In this document: positions 34,847 to 47,123 of the stretch, one piece after another | Numbering within the stretch: position 1 is the first letter of the stretch | Layout of the letters: every line of letters begins with the position of its first letter | DNA from: Ministeria vibrans ATCC 50519 | Lineage: Eukaryota; Opisthokonta; Filasterea | Assembly: GCA_943704425.1 (NCBI GenBank) | Contig: CALSCP010002159.1 | Location: 66,450 to 130,449 of the forward strand | Direction: 5' to 3' | DNA length: 64,000 bases | Made by a program: the position numbers and the translations under genes | The notes under the pieces: model-generated | What the model saw: the letters and a program-made list of their open reading frames with translations, nothing else | What the model was told of the DNA's origin: nothing | Databases searched by the model: none

Positions 34847-34943
34847 GCGACTGGGCCGAGCGCTTGCAATGAGAAACAAGTAAAACAAGAGAAGAGACAC
34901 AAGACCGCACACAAACTGCCTCTTACGCGCTCTTATCCGACAT
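33628..34943 (-). CDS. Chz1-like acidic histone (H2A.Z-H2B) chaperone
   Basis: Five exons (34927-34943, 34266-34305, 33967-34068, 33789-33904, 33628-33718) give a 121-residue, very acidic protein. It starts MSDKSAAEVSKESKKRELE, has an E/D/S/G-rich middle, a Lys patch (KPPKKKAKK), another acidic patch, then AIDTSNILPSRSRRSRNKVDYSKF and a terminal D/E tail. The IDxSNIxPxRxxR...VDY order matches the CHZ motif of the yeast H2A.Z chaperone Chz1 and of HIRIP3. Binding to H2A.Z-H2B dimers is inferred from the motif. It is head-to-head with the ArfGAP gene (237 bp between starts). Confidence 0.75.
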
Positions 34944-35180
34944 GGTGTTCTGAGAAGGGTATGTGTTGCAGTAAAAGAGTGTCGCTGGGAGATTCAAGAT
35001 TGTCAGATTGACTGAGGGGTCGAGTCGCAACTCTTCCATCATTGTCATTGTTCTACTCTGATCTTTCATTCACATTTGCCATTTATCAATCTTTTTGATT
35101 TGTTCGCTTGTAGTCTGCTGACCCTGCGACGATTCGCGAGCCCTCGGTATCCCATACTCATCACGCAGCGATTGTAAACA
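34944..35180. promoter_or_regulatory. Putative divergent promoter, Chz1-like gene / ArfGAP
   Basis: A 237-bp spacer between opposed start codons. It shows short pyrimidine runs and no firm TATA box. The call is based on position. Confidence 0.4.
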
Positions 35181-37264
35181 ATGGCGCGCCCGTCGGAAAA
35201 GGATAAGCTCAACAAGAAGCATCAGGTACACTCAAGGTGTCAACCGCTGCTTGGCCAGCTCTATCTGTGTGCCTCCGCTGCAGCCCCTCTGGCTGTTCGA
35301 TTCGTTCCATCGAGAGAGGGTTTTTTTTCGATGTGTTTCTTTTTTGCCTTAACAAGACGTTTCATCGAAATCCATTGCTTCATAAGGAGCCTAGCATGCG
35401 TATAGACCGATGTGGACCCATCCTTGCCGCCTGGGAATGATGCACAATCGACTCTTTTTTGGAGGAGTGACGTTGCGAACTCTTTCCCTCCCGAAACTCT
35501 GCCACGCACCCTCTCGCCTCCCCTCTCCTTTACTCTCCGACCGCACACCACCATGCGAGTCGTCATTGTCCAAAACTGCTCTGATCCATTGTGCGTTGTC
35601 TGCTTTTTTCCAACGATAGCAAATTCTGGTCTCAATGTTGGCCGACTCGGCCAACAAGGTCTGTGCAGACTGTTGCGAACGAGGTATGCTGTCGACAAAC
35701 ACCATGCCACCGAGCCCCATGCAGGATCTCTTTCCTTGTCTTCTCTCTCTCCCTTTTTTTTTCCTTCTTTTTTCGTTCATAATAATAATAATGCTTATGG
35801 CGTCGACTCTTTCCGCTCAGGTCCTCGCTGGGCCAGCTGGAATCTCGGTGTTTTCATCTGCATCAAATGTGCGGGCCATCATCGCAACTTGGGGACGCAC
35901 ATTAGCAAAGTGAAGAGCGTCACTCTGGATAGCTGGACACCACAACAGATTGAGGTAAGGTGTCTATATTTTTATCGTTTGTCAAGCATCATCACAATTG
36001 AATCGATGGCTCGCAAGTACTTCTCAATTTCACGTGTAGTTGCTGTTATTGTTGTTATATTATATTGTTGTTGTTGTTGCTGCTGCTTCTGTTGTTAACG
36101 AGGCACACTGAATTATGTACTTTTTGAGAGACACCTGTTGTTTTACAATCGAAGACGTAGTAATAATAGTAATAGTAATAATAATAATAATAATAATAAT
36201 TTTCCTTCTCTTCGTTGTGTAGAATATTCAACAGTGGGGAAACGAACGGGGCAATCTATATTGGGAGGCAAATCTGCCACGCGACTTCCGCAAACCCGAC
36301 TCGAACGCGCCCAATCTGGAGCAATGGATTCGCGCCAAGTATGAGCGCGCTCTCTACAAGGGCAGCATGCCACCCGCCGCGAATGGCGCCGGAAGTACCG
36401 CCGACCGTGAACAGGCCGAGCTTCAGGCACGCCGGGAGCGCAGAGAGCGCAAGGAACAGGAACAGCAGAAGAAGGAACAGGCGCGATCTCTCGCTGCTCC
36501 CCAGTCCGCCCCCGTCGCCACCTCTCCATTGCGCGCTCGTCGCACTGCCGCTCCCGCCGCTGCCCCCGCTCCCGTCACTGCCCCTGCTTCTGCTCCTGTT
36601 GCCACCAAGCCCGCCGCGCCTCAGTTCGACTTACTTGGCGACCTGGACGCGCCGACTACCACATCTGCCGCCGCCACTGACGACTTCTTCTCGTCCGCTC
36701 CCACCTCCAACTCGGCGCCGTCCTCGGCAGCGCCCGCCGCTCAAGGCGCAGTCTCTACAGACGCCTCAATGATGTCGTTTGCATCGACTCCCGCCTCGGC
36801 ACCTCCCACCACTTCCAAGGACTCCATCATGAGTCTGTTTGCGGCACAGCCCCAAGCACAGCAAGTGCAGCAGCAGCCTGGCATGGGTATGGGCATGGGT
36901 GGCGGCATGCAGCCCCACATGATGATGGGCACTCCTCAGGCACAGGTCATGATGCTCCAACAGCAACAACAAATGGTACGAACTCATTCTTATTCTCGTC
37001 GTTTCAACTCTTATGCTTTCTTTTGGGCTCTCTTTTTTTTTTTTGTCTCAGATGATGCAACAGCGAATGATGATGGGAGGCGGCGGAATGCGGCCGCAGG
37101 GCCAGCAGATGATGATGGGCGGGGGAGCGTATGGAGGTGCGGGTATGGGGAACATGGGCATGCAGCAGCAACCGCAGATGGCGTACATGCAGCAGCAGCA
37201 GCAGAGACCCCCGCAGCAGCAACAACAGCAGGGACACACCATGAACAGCTCACTTTGGCAGTAG
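35181..37264 (+). CDS. ArfGAP of the SMAP type
   Basis: Five exons (35181-35225, 35620-35683, 35821-35954, 36223-36975, 37052-37264) give 402 residues. The N-terminal ArfGAP domain has the zinc finger CADC...CIKC with the [14 protein letters not shown] core, the arginine finger region [14 protein letters not shown], and the SMAP-like [13 protein letters not shown] charged coiled segment ([17 protein letters not shown]) follows, then an Ala/Pro-rich linker with FDLLGDL (a clathrin-box or adaptor-type motif) and a Met/Gln-rich C-terminus rich in poly-Q and MMMGGG. SMAP proteins stimulate GTP hydrolysis on Arf at clathrin-coated membranes. The last frame continues after the exon 4 donor, but a GTACG donor and CTCAG acceptor give the Gln-rich ending. 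Its stop is 62 bp from the next gene's stop. Confidence 0.92.
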
Positions 37265-37326
37265 TAAGGCCACGCAATACACCTATCTTCCTTGTGGAAC
37301 ATAGAACGACAACAACAGTGGAAGCT

Positions 37327-40300
37327 TTACTTGAGAATGGTTGGCAAGTAGCCAGTGTAGTAGTCAGCAATGGCCTGACCCCCCAGATCGGACGGATGGG
37401 TACCGCCGACAGTCGGGTTGATGCCGTCGACGCTCATGAGGGTACCCCACAGCTGGTCGCCCGTCACGTAGTACAGGTTCTTGTCCGTCTTGCTCAAGGC
37501 GTCAAAATCCGCGCGAAGTGCACTGCGTTTCGCCTCCTGTCCCTTGCGCTGATCGTCAGAGCACCAGTCGTCGCCATAGGTTGTGCCCTCGACCATAAAT
37601 ATCGGTGCCGTCGCAAAGTTCTGGCGCAGGTAGTGCACAAGCGGCGTAGCATTGTTGCCGATCGAATCCCCATTCATGTTGCTAAACGAAACCAAACTTG
37701 CTCTTTCACCAATCCTGTCGTTATCGTTGTGGTTCCATTTTCGTTACGGATTGCAGTCGATGACAAATGAGCCTGCGTTGGGGATCTGGCGCAGAAATCG
37801 CGCCACTGATAGCTCCATTTTACCATTGCCAGGAAACCTAAGTGGCCGAAAAGCCAATCGGCATAAAATTAAAATAAAAATAATTAATAGTTGAAAATAG
37901 GAAAAACACATTCAACTAACCCAAAGTTATAGACTTCCCTTCCAATCTGACGCAAAAAAAATCATGATTGTCAATAATAATGAATTATCTATCATTAGTT
38001 TCATACCTGACGCTGCGTGATTGTGGGATGATTCATTCCTAGCAAGAGTGAAAAAAAGTGTGAGAGAGTGTTCGAGAGAAAAATAAAATGATAGAATGCA
38101 GTGATTTAGAGAGAGATCAAGAGAGAGAATACAAAGTAAATCGCAAAGCTTGATTGAGGAGAGAATGCAAAAGTAATCAAGAGAGCAACAGGCCAGGTGG
38201 AAAACACACACAAGAAATCGACGGGTGCATAGTCGCTCCATTAATCTTGTCTTACCGCTTCGACCGGCAGCAGCAGATAAAATAGACGTGCCATACCACA
38301 CAATGGGCAGTTTTCCAGGGCTGAAGGGTCCATCTGCCGCAATCGACGCACCCGAAGGAACACCCACATGGAAATCAACCACTTGCGAGCGAAGAGGCAG
38401 ATAGATGATGAAGCGTCTACATGAAACACGCGACAGATAAGCCACACATACATGCACACACGCGCGTGCTTACCGCTTCTTCTGGGGCATCCCCGAGATC
38501 ATGGTCGCCGTGAGCGTTGATCCTTCAAAACCCGTGTAGACACAACCGGCAAAGCGCCAGACGTCGGTCTCTTCGTCAAAGGCGTACATATTGGCGCCCG
38601 CCGTCGCACTCAACGGCATGTGCCACAGCGACCTACATACAGACACAGTCAAAAGAAGACCATACTTTTGAGGAATTTCCAGGGTTGTACGTTGGCTTGC
38701 CCACAATAGTGTAGTTCACAGCAATGGATTCGGCGTCCGTCGTGAACGGTCCCACAAATATGCCCATCGCCAGTCTACAAAGAGTGTTCAATCCTCGACC
38801 TCTCCACCTCAAACCAGGTAATGTTGTTACCGCGAAAGGTTCCACACTGCGTCGCGTACAACCCCATCTGCTGCCTTAGGCAGTCGGTCATAGTACATCT
38901 CGCGCTGTGAATCCTCCGTGAAGTTGGCCCGTCCACCAATGCTGCACGCACAAACAAACGTTAACCTTTGCCTCGCTCTACCTCCACCCGCAGTTACCCG
39001 AGAGTACGCGCATCCACATAGACAACGTCGTTGCGCGGAGGCACATGCGTTGTTTCCACGACAGTGGCTGCGTGCACTGTTGGCGCTGCCTCCCGCACTG
39101 TCTCCACACCAACAAGGCGTAGAGCACGCGCATGCGACATGGCTGGCGCCGTTGCAGCATTCGTCTCGGCAAGCAGTGGGGGGAGCACCTTTGCGTACAC
39201 TTGTGCAATGGCACGCATACCCAAGTCGGTGGGGTGAGTTCCGGCGACAGTCGGTGAACGCAGCGTAGTGCCGTCCACAGTAAATAGCTGGTCGCCCGTC
39301 ACATACGTCAGCTTGTCGACTCCCGCCGCCACCAAACGGTCGTAAGCAGCGCGCAACGCCTTACGCTTGGCCGCCTGATTCGACGCAACCGACGGCACAA
39401 TCCACGACGTCCCGTACGTTGTGCCTTCCGCAAGCACAATAGGAACACCTGAAGACCATCAATGAGTAAGTAAGTGTCTAACATTATTAATTAAAATACA
39501 AAAAAAAATTATAATAATTATAACAACAAAAAAAGAGGGCGCGCAAAGAGGCAAGCCTTACCGGGACGACGTGCACGAATGTAGTTCACGAGTGGCTCAG
39601 TGTTGTTCGTGATCAGATCCGCTTGCATGTTGGGCAAGCAGTCAATGAGGTACACGCTTGCCGGAATCTCCACAAGGTATTTCGCGACGTTCAGAGACAT
39701 GAGTCCATCTTGAAAACAACCATCAGTGAGTCGATCGTCTATCCCCTTAAAAAAATTGTCTTACGTCCGGAAAATCCAAAGTTGTACACATCCGATCCAA
39801 GGCTGCGAGCAACCATGTTGGTCCATGCTTGGCCCGGTCGGGAGGCCACTGAACATGAAAGTAGGGCGAGAGTCAATGTGTGACAAGTTACATTTCGTAT
39901 CCTGTTGTGCTACTCCTTCCGCCTTACCGCCCCCTTGCAGAATCGAGGTGCCATACGCCACGACTGGTAGGTGCTTGTACTCGGCAGTATCAGCGACAAT
40001 CGTGTGCCCCCCAAGAATGCCAACATGCAGAGACACAGGCGCATTGTAGAGCGGCAGGTGCAGGCGAAAGCGTCGCATCGTTCCGTTCGTCGGAGCACTT
40101 GCCAAATTGCTGGCCAGGACATTGCTGGCAGATGGATAGTGGATCGTTTTTGTTGTGCCGACCCATCGCCAGGTCGCGTTGGTGGTCCACTGGTACAGAT
40201 CGAGCCCAGAGACGCCTGAAAGACAACGCAAAAACGTAAACAATGACACAAAATAATGACACAAACTCAATGCCACTGCACACCTGTGCTCGGAAAATGG

Positions 40301-40666
40301 CCCATCTCCATGCCGCTCGACATCCATGTTGTGTTCAGACTAATCGACGTCGAATCCGTAAAGAATTGAACGTACCTACACCGCAAACGCAAAAGACGAC
40401 AAAAGTCAGCAAACCCCCCAAAAAATACCAAAACTAACGACGATACAGACAACCGCGTACATGCCAGCCGAGTCACGGCTCAGCGACCACACGGCACTCG
40501 TGACGTCATGCTGTGCAGCGGCGGGAAACCGATCGTAAGGAGAGTTTTTGGACTCGACCGGAAAACCAGTCCCACGAATGCCCAGCGAGCGCGCGTCGGT
40601 CCACAGCGTGGTCGCACTCGAATACGCCACCGCCGCTGCCAACAGAGACAGTACAACAGCAAACAT
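37327..40666 (-). CDS. Secreted protein with two tandem SGNH (GDSL-like) hydrolase domains
   Basis: Fourteen exons (40461-40666, 40284-40375, 39928-40215, 39765-39848, 39562-39708, 38998-39448, 38831-38941, 38691-38774, 38474-38632, 38256-38416, 38006-38037, 37921-37946, 37748-37837, 37327-37681) give 761 residues. A signal peptide (MFAVVLSLLAAAVAYSSA) precedes two homologous units. Each has a beta-sandwich part (AVWSLSRDSAGMY / AVWNLSR) and an SGNH core: catalytic Ser in YGTSI, Gly in FSGHG or FPGNG, Asn in DCLPNM or DCNPNM, and Asp-His in GTHPTDLG or GTHPSDLG. Catalytic positions are intact in both. The domains are joined within one exon (38998-39448) by a linker of about 50 residues, so this is one gene. 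The likely role is an extracellular esterase or deacetylase; the substrate is unknown. Confidence 0.87.
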
Positions 40667-40761
40667 TTGAGGCTTTTATAATTTATTGTTGATTGATCAG
40701 TGAAAAGGGAAAGTCAAAAACTGAAGTCTCAAACTTATTTCAATTTTCACAATTGAATTGA
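40667..40761. promoter_or_regulatory. Very short divergent promoter, SGNH gene / ankyrin-pseudokinase gene
   Basis: Only 95 bp separate the two opposed start codons, leaving little room for two independent core promoters and 5' UTRs. It is AT-rich and includes ATTGATTGATCA and CAATTTTCACAATTG, an inverted pair. Confidence 0.45.
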
Positions 40762-43700
40762 ATGGGAGCTGTCGGTGGCAAGGCTTTACGTGCCGCCGCC
40801 ACTGCTGGTGACCTTCAACAGCTCCAGCGTGTCCTTGTTCGTTGCGCGGTTGACCAAGACAAAAGTAAGCAAAAGTCTCTCTTTCTCTCTCAAACTCTCT
40901 CTCTCAAACTCTCTCTCAAACTCTCTCTCTCTCTCCGCCCAACTCCCATTCTCCCGACCTGTAGATGTACAAAGTGCCCTTGACGACGCCGACGAACGCA
41001 GCGGAGTCACCGCACTGCACGCAGCCGGTAAAAGAGGCACACCACTCCACACCATTATTATTAATATTATTATTATTATTATTATAATAATATTTTTTTT
41101 CTAACTCCGTTTCGTCTCTTTTCTTCTCTCTTCTGCGTCGCTTGTGCAGCCGCCGAAGGACATATAAAATGTGTGGATGCCTTAATAAAAGCCGGGGCCG
41201 ATGTGCAGGCTCGCGACAAGCGGGGAGAAACGGCTCTCATGACAGCGGTAGGTTTATGCGGACCCTCTCGAAACGCCCCCTCTTGACTTTTTTTCTCGCT
41301 TTCTCCTTCCTCTTGCTCAGTCGCTTGCCAACCGCTCGTTGGCGCTGCGGTCGCTTGTCAACGCCGGCTCTGTCGTCGACGCCATAGGGGGTCGTGACGA
41401 AACGGCTCTGATGCTGGCGGCGCGCAAGGGCAACGCTGACGCCGTCGAGTACCTGCTCAGCGTCGGTGCGAGTGTTGACCTTATCAATAGCTATGGTCGC
41501 ACGGCGCTGTGGCTTGCCGCGCAGACAGGCCAGACGGTCGTTGTTGGAATGCTTGCGGGTAGTGGAGCCGACGTGAACCGTGCCGACTCGGATGGCGCAA
41601 GCCCACTCATTGCCTCGGCCAAGGCAGGCTCCGACCTTGTCGTGCCCATTCTCTTGCGTTTTGGTGCCTCGCCACATCTCAAAGATGACGCGCAGCTGAC
41701 TGCTCGCGAGTATGCCCTTGCCCTCAAACACGCCTCGTGGGTAACCGTGCTCGACGACTGCACCCTGCCCGTCAGCAGACACAGTCGAAACAACTCCGGT
41801 GTCGGCACTCCACAACATCATCATGTCTCTTCGGCTACAGCCGCCCTCTCCTCATCAACACACACCGCTGCGACAGCCGCGACCACATTGTTGTCACAGT
41901 CGGGCGACGTCACGCCGGCAGGCATGGCCACGCCCGTCGACGACTCGTCCTCAGTCATTTCCAGCGGGGAGGTGCGCCGTGCCCTGGCCGCCGTGCCCTC
42001 CACTGCAGACACCATGGCCGTGCTGCAGGAACAGGTGCTTGATAAACATCGTAAACTGCGCGAACTCGAACGTGAAAATGCCCGTCTTGCACACGACATG
42101 CGTGGCGCGACGACGGTCAAGATGCGCTCGGTGCTCGAGCGCCTACGCGCAGTTCGCGCCGAACGCACCATTGCGACGGGTCCCGAGTCACTCTTGTCAC
42201 CGATGATCGCGACCTTTCTTGCTCAGGTCAGCTCCTTTTGTACAATGGATCGCAGCATGGCGGATCCGGGCGAGTGGAAGAGCATGCAGGCATACGTCGC
42301 AAGTGAGTCGACGCTTGCAGTGCTCCTTGCCGAAATCCGCGCCTACCACGGCACAACCAACTGCTCGGCGTTCCAGGCGCTTGTCGAGAGCAAGGAGCTT
42401 GCGCGTCGCCAATACGCCGAGGCCATGAAGTTCTTCTTGGACGATCTGCATGCGGCGCGTCTTGATGAGCGGCGCAAGACGGTCGAGTCGGCACTCAGTG
42501 AACTCGCGGCGTGTCTCGCGGTGCTTGACCAACAGGGCCGTGTGAGTGAACAGCAGGCGGAGCTGCATCGAAGCGTCATGGCCGAAGACATGGCAGTTGC
42601 CAAGGCTAAGGCAGCCGCCGAAGCTGCTGGCGAGTACGGCTCGGCCCTTGCCGACGTCGACCAGCTGCAGTCGTCTCTCATGGACTGCGTAACGCCCGCC
42701 GAGCGATCTACTTCGCCCAAGGCAACTTTTTCTGACATTGTCGAGGATCACTTTCTCGAGGACCCCTCCAACTCCGGGGCCGTTGCTTCTCAACATCATC
42801 AGCAGCAGAGTGGCGTACCCGTCTCTCCGTCGCGCGTCTCCATTACTTCGTCGTCATGGGCTCACGTCGTCGCGTCGCCTCCAAAGCCCTCCCTGCGCCA
42901 ACAGTCCTTTTCGGCTGCCACTCACCGGCGTCCCAATTCCCACTCGACACCCTCGTCGCGTCGCTCGTCGTCTCCTCTTACGCGACCCGGCTCGTTGCCG
43001 ACCCTCTCTGCGGCAACGACGGTCGCTAGCGCAGGTGGGAGTGCCGGGGAGCGCGAACGCGAGCACAACATTGCACATAACCGTATGAGTTTGTTCGACC
43101 GACGTGTGCCCACCAAGGTCCTCGACGAGTGTTTCCACTGGGTGCTCCAGCGCGAAAAGCAACTGTGGCTGCTTCGCGAGAGCACCACGCGCGCTTCGGT
43201 GCAGCTCGAAAAGGCTCTTACGCAATTGGCGGCGTTGTTTTCAGCGTCACCTGCGGAGGGCGAAGCGGTCGACCTGGACGCGCTTGTGGAGGATCTGCAC
43301 AACTGCCTCGACGCCGAGACACTCTTCTCCTTCAGCGAAGACCTCCAGTTCACGTTCCCGCGCGATCCCCTTGTGAGCGTGGCGCGTGCTCTCGTGGACA
43401 CCATTGGACGACGCGAACTCATTGAGATTGACCGGCTCATTCATCATCGAGTTTTCATTGAGGGCCGTCTCGCGGCCATGCGACGCTCCTCAAAGATCCC
43501 CTCGGACTTCAAGTCGGCCCAAAAGTGGCTTGGCGACACCAAAACACTCATGGAGAAGATGGCGGAGCGTCACGGCGATCTCGACCAGTTGCTGCAGATG
43601 CATCAGGTGTCGCGCAGAGGCACAAGTGGTGGTGGTGATGGTGATGGTGATGGTGGTGGTGGACTGGTGGACTTTGAGGAGTCAGTGCCGTCGCATGCGG

Positions 43701-46317
43701 GCGAAGCTCTCTTCAACGAGGACCTCAACGGCGATAATGTGCACGCGGCGCGGGCCGCCATGTGGGCATGCGAGGCGGTGTTTGTCGAGCGCCTCAACGT
43801 GCTCTGTCAGCTTGCAGGCGAGCATTTTCCCGAGCTCGTTCTAATGTGTGCAGACGCCAAAGATCTGCGTGACGTGCTGCAGTCGGCACTGCGTCGCAAC
43901 GGCGTCAGCATTGTGTACCCGTGGCGCTCGCGCAAACACTTCGCGCTGCTCGAAGATGGTGCGGACGATTGGGCCGACTCGTCGCTGTCAGTGCTCACGA
44001 GCATGCAGCGACCCACCACATACACGGCACGCCACGGCAATAGCACCTGCCTGCTCAAGGAGTACACGCTGGTCGACGGCAATGTGGACGAGCTAGAGTC
44101 GCGCGCGTCACTTTGGTACCAGCTGAGTCGCCAGGCAACGAGTGCTCTCGTCTGTCCCATCTCGCTCTTCCACGACAGTGGTACTGCCAAGTTCTTTGTA
44201 CAGCTACCGGCGTCGGAATTTTGCGGTCATTTGCGACATTGGTGCGCGCAATTCCCGCACGCGACCATCGAGGAGGTGCGCCTCGTTGTGTACGATGTGC
44301 TGCGTGGCCTGGCGGCACTCCATGTACATGGCGTCGCCTACGGCGAAATGCGCGCCGAACAGGTGCTCGTCACCGAGCAAGGGCGTGCCAAGCTTGCCGA
44401 CATTGATTTGCGCACTTGGTCGGCCGAGTGCAGCACGGACGCACTTGCCAACGACATGTTTGCTTGTGGTCGTATGCTTCAAGAGCTCTTTTTGCCGCCT
44501 GAGCTATACAGCGCGTCGAAAATTCTCTTGTCGCGTCGCGAGTCGGCCACCAGTGCCCTCTCGAGTACCGTCGCGAGTAGTGTGGAGACGTCGCCTCGTA
44601 AGGCGAAGCGTCACAGTGACGTGCGCTCGGGGGCGATCACGTCAAGCGCTCCCTCGACCGACATCCTCCTGAGCACGTCGCCGTCGTCGTCGGCGGTCAC
44701 CACGTCGAGTGCCACGGCCGCTACGACGTCGGCCACGTCGTCGTCTCTCAACAGCAACAGTACTGTGACGACGAGTGTGGCGCAGGGCAACAGCGTTAAT
44801 GCGAATAGCAATAGTACGGCGGCCGGTTCGCTTGCCTCTGTATTGCAGTCGCATCCGGGCAGCGGCACGTCGACCCCCCGCACTCGCAATGCCACGTCCA
44901 CGACGTACACCGACGAGGCTGCAGAGGAGTTTAGATTGGGCGAACGAGCAGCGCTGGCGGCGGCCGCACGACTGCAGGCGCTTGTGCATCGCAGCAACAG
45001 TGACAGTCTGTCGCTGTTAGCACGCGACGCTGGCTTTGTCGACCTACTCACGTGTCTGACAGTGTCGGACCATTCGCGACGCTTGACAGCGCGCGAGGCA
45101 CTTGTGCATCCATTCTGCATGCAGTCGGTGGCGATGGCAATGCAGCGAGGCATTGAGGAGCAACTTGCTTTTTGGTTGGGGCGCGAGCGCGAGCTGGTGG
45201 CGGCGCTGGCGACATGTGAGACGGACACGGAGCAGATGCTGTCGTGCATGAGCAGCACGCGTGCGCAGGAGCGTGTGCTCAAAGAGCAACGTCGCCACGC
45301 GGTGGGCCGACACCGCGTCTTTGAGTTGGAGCTACTGCTACGGGGCAATGCTCGTGAGCGACGGCGACTCGAGACGCAATCGGACGAGTTGCGCGCACGC
45401 GGACGCGAACTGGTTGGTGACATGACCGAGTGCCAGCGCAAACTGGTGGAGACGCGTCAGGCACTGAGCGAGGAGCGCATTCGCGTGCAAGGGGGCGGCC
45501 TCTACCCAATCTATTGGACATCGCGCGACATGAGCGTGTTTCCGCCGCCGAAGGAGCTTACTGTGAGCGACCACCTTGTCCCGCTCGTGTCCGAGCTGGT
45601 TTCGTCCACCTTTGTGGGGCGCTATGCGACACGCACGTCGGGTCTCGCCGTCGACTGGGTGGTTCGTGTCGAGAACTCGTGGTTATACGCACGCTATGTG
45701 CAACGAGCGATAGCGTTGCGCGCGCAGGAGATGGCGTCGGCGCGAGTGCGGGTGGAGTCACACCGCTCGTGGATGGACACAGAGCTGTGTGTGGATCGAT
45801 CCATCAACGAGACGTACCTGTTGCTGCCGTGTGCCAATGTGAAGCGAGCGACGGCAATCAAGAGTCTGGGGGTGGGGCGGGCAGTGGGTGCTCTGGGCGC
45901 CACGTGGCTTGTCGAGAACAGCTCGTGCGCCGACGAGCATACTATGCCCGCCGACCAGTCTGTCTGCTACATGTTCCTTGCACGCGTTGCCCTTGGCCAT
46001 GCCGCTGCGTTTACTGCTCAACCCCGTGCCGATGAAGTCCATGCCCATGATGACCACTCGTGGAGTGTCAACGGAACGCTCGTAAGTCCGACAAAGAGTG
46101 ATCGAGCACTTTCCCATTAATAATAATAATAATAATAATGGCTGACGAGGAAATTTTATTTATCATCTTTTTGTGTGTGTGTTAGATGAACACAATGATT
46201 GTGGAGAAGAAGGCGAATGATTCGCGAGCGAGCGGGCGCTATCGACACTACGGTGTGTTCTCGCCGGCTCAGGTGTATCCTGAGTTTCTCATCAAATGTC
46301 GTCGGACTCTGGTGTAA
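40762..46317 (+). CDS. Ankyrin repeats, pseudokinase and C-terminal PARP-like domain
   Basis: Five exons (40762-40864, 40965-41027, 41150-41247, 41321-46081, 46186-46317) give 1,718 residues. Ankyrin repeats fill about residues 40-215. A long helical and Ser-rich middle follows. A protein-kinase fold starts near residue 950: the beta3 Lys may be in CLLKEYTL, but the catalytic loop is AYGEMRAEQVLV (HRD...N lost) and DFG is DID. A Ser/Thr/Asn-rich insert of about 140 residues interrupts the C-lobe, which ends SRRLTAREALVHPF. After a coiled coil, residues about 1480-1718 follow the PARP pattern: VVRVENSWLYARYVQ, NETYLLLPC, LVENSSCADE, HSWSVNG and AQVYPEFLIKCRRTLV. The His-Gly of PARPs is replaced by Pro-Cys and the active Tyr by Trp. 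Both catalytic modules therefore look inactive, suggesting a scaffold or ligand-binding regulator. Confidence 0.8.
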
Positions 46318-46418
46318 AACATTATTATTATTATTATTCAATAGAATGAAAGTAATGGATGAAGAACGGGTTCCCTGTATAAATAAAACAAACACATGCT
46401 TATGAGTGGTAATGTGGG

Positions 46419-47123
46419 TCATTCAAGAGCCTCTATTCTGAAATCGCGCAGAGCCGACACACACTCGTCCATTGTTTCGGCATAGTCACACTTGAGCTGG
46501 TCCAGTTGCGACGCGAGAGCCGCATTCTCGCAACGCTGGTCGGGCGTCGCCGTCTCTGAGTCGGCAGCGGCATCGTTGGCATCTTCTTCTTCTCCGGCGT
46601 GATCACACTTGTGGTGGGAGTTGGGCTGAGTGAAACGGGCCAAGACTTGTTTTTGCTCGGTGATTTGGATTTGAGCGCAGAGGTTCAGCTTGGTCTTTTC
46701 CGCCTGCTGCACATCCTCAAGGACATCCACAAGATCCTGTCGGTGGTGGACGTCGCGCAGCTCGTCCATGATCGCCTTCATTTCGTCGCTGATGTCCTTG
46801 AAGGTTCGCGTCACTTCGCGCACGAGCAACGTGAAGATCTCCCCGTTGAGGCGGGGCGCTGCTGCGAGGTACGCCTGGAAGCCTCTGTGGTGGGGCGACA
46901 GGCAACGGAATGAGTTCATGTGTGTGTGGGGGGGGGGGGGGGGGTGTCGTACTCGCTGTAGAGGCGATAGGTTTCTTCGCGTTCCGCTTGCAATGTTTCG
47001 ACCCGATTGACAATGTCGTCAATCTTACATGCAAAAGGGTGCATGTTGAAGTGTGAGTGCCAACGCGAGTGTGCAAGGATGCTTATATTGTATGTGTACC
47101 GAGCGGGGGCAGTCAGATGACAT
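46419..47123 (-). CDS. REX1B-domain (DNA repair REX1-B-like) protein
   Basis: Three exons (47100-47123, 46953-47023, 46419-46884) give 186 residues. The protein is mostly helical: VETLQAERE..RLYSEGFQAYL is followed by FTLLVREVTRTFKDISDEMKAI and DLVDVLEDVQQAEKTKLNLCAQIQ. This order fits the REX1B domain named after Chlamydomonas REX1-B, a DNA-repair gene, and human REX1BD (C19orf60). The molecular role is poorly known. The first exon encodes only eight residues; its ATG is chosen because it joins in phase through a GTACAC donor. A G17 run (46928-46944) sits in the intron next to the exon 2 donor. Its stop is 101 bp from the ankyrin-pseudokinase gene stop. Confidence 0.75.

Noticed and set aside
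36976-37770. Extension of the ArfGAP reading frame beyond 36975
   Set aside because: The continuous frame runs through a clear donor and acceptor and into the opposite SGNH gene. The spliced exon gives a Met/Gln-rich ending typical of SMAP proteins.
37327-38957. A second, separate SGNH hydrolase gene downstream of the first
   Set aside because: The exon at 38998-39448 continues in frame through a linker into the second domain, and splice phases agree to the end. There is no signal peptide or clear start codon for a separate gene.
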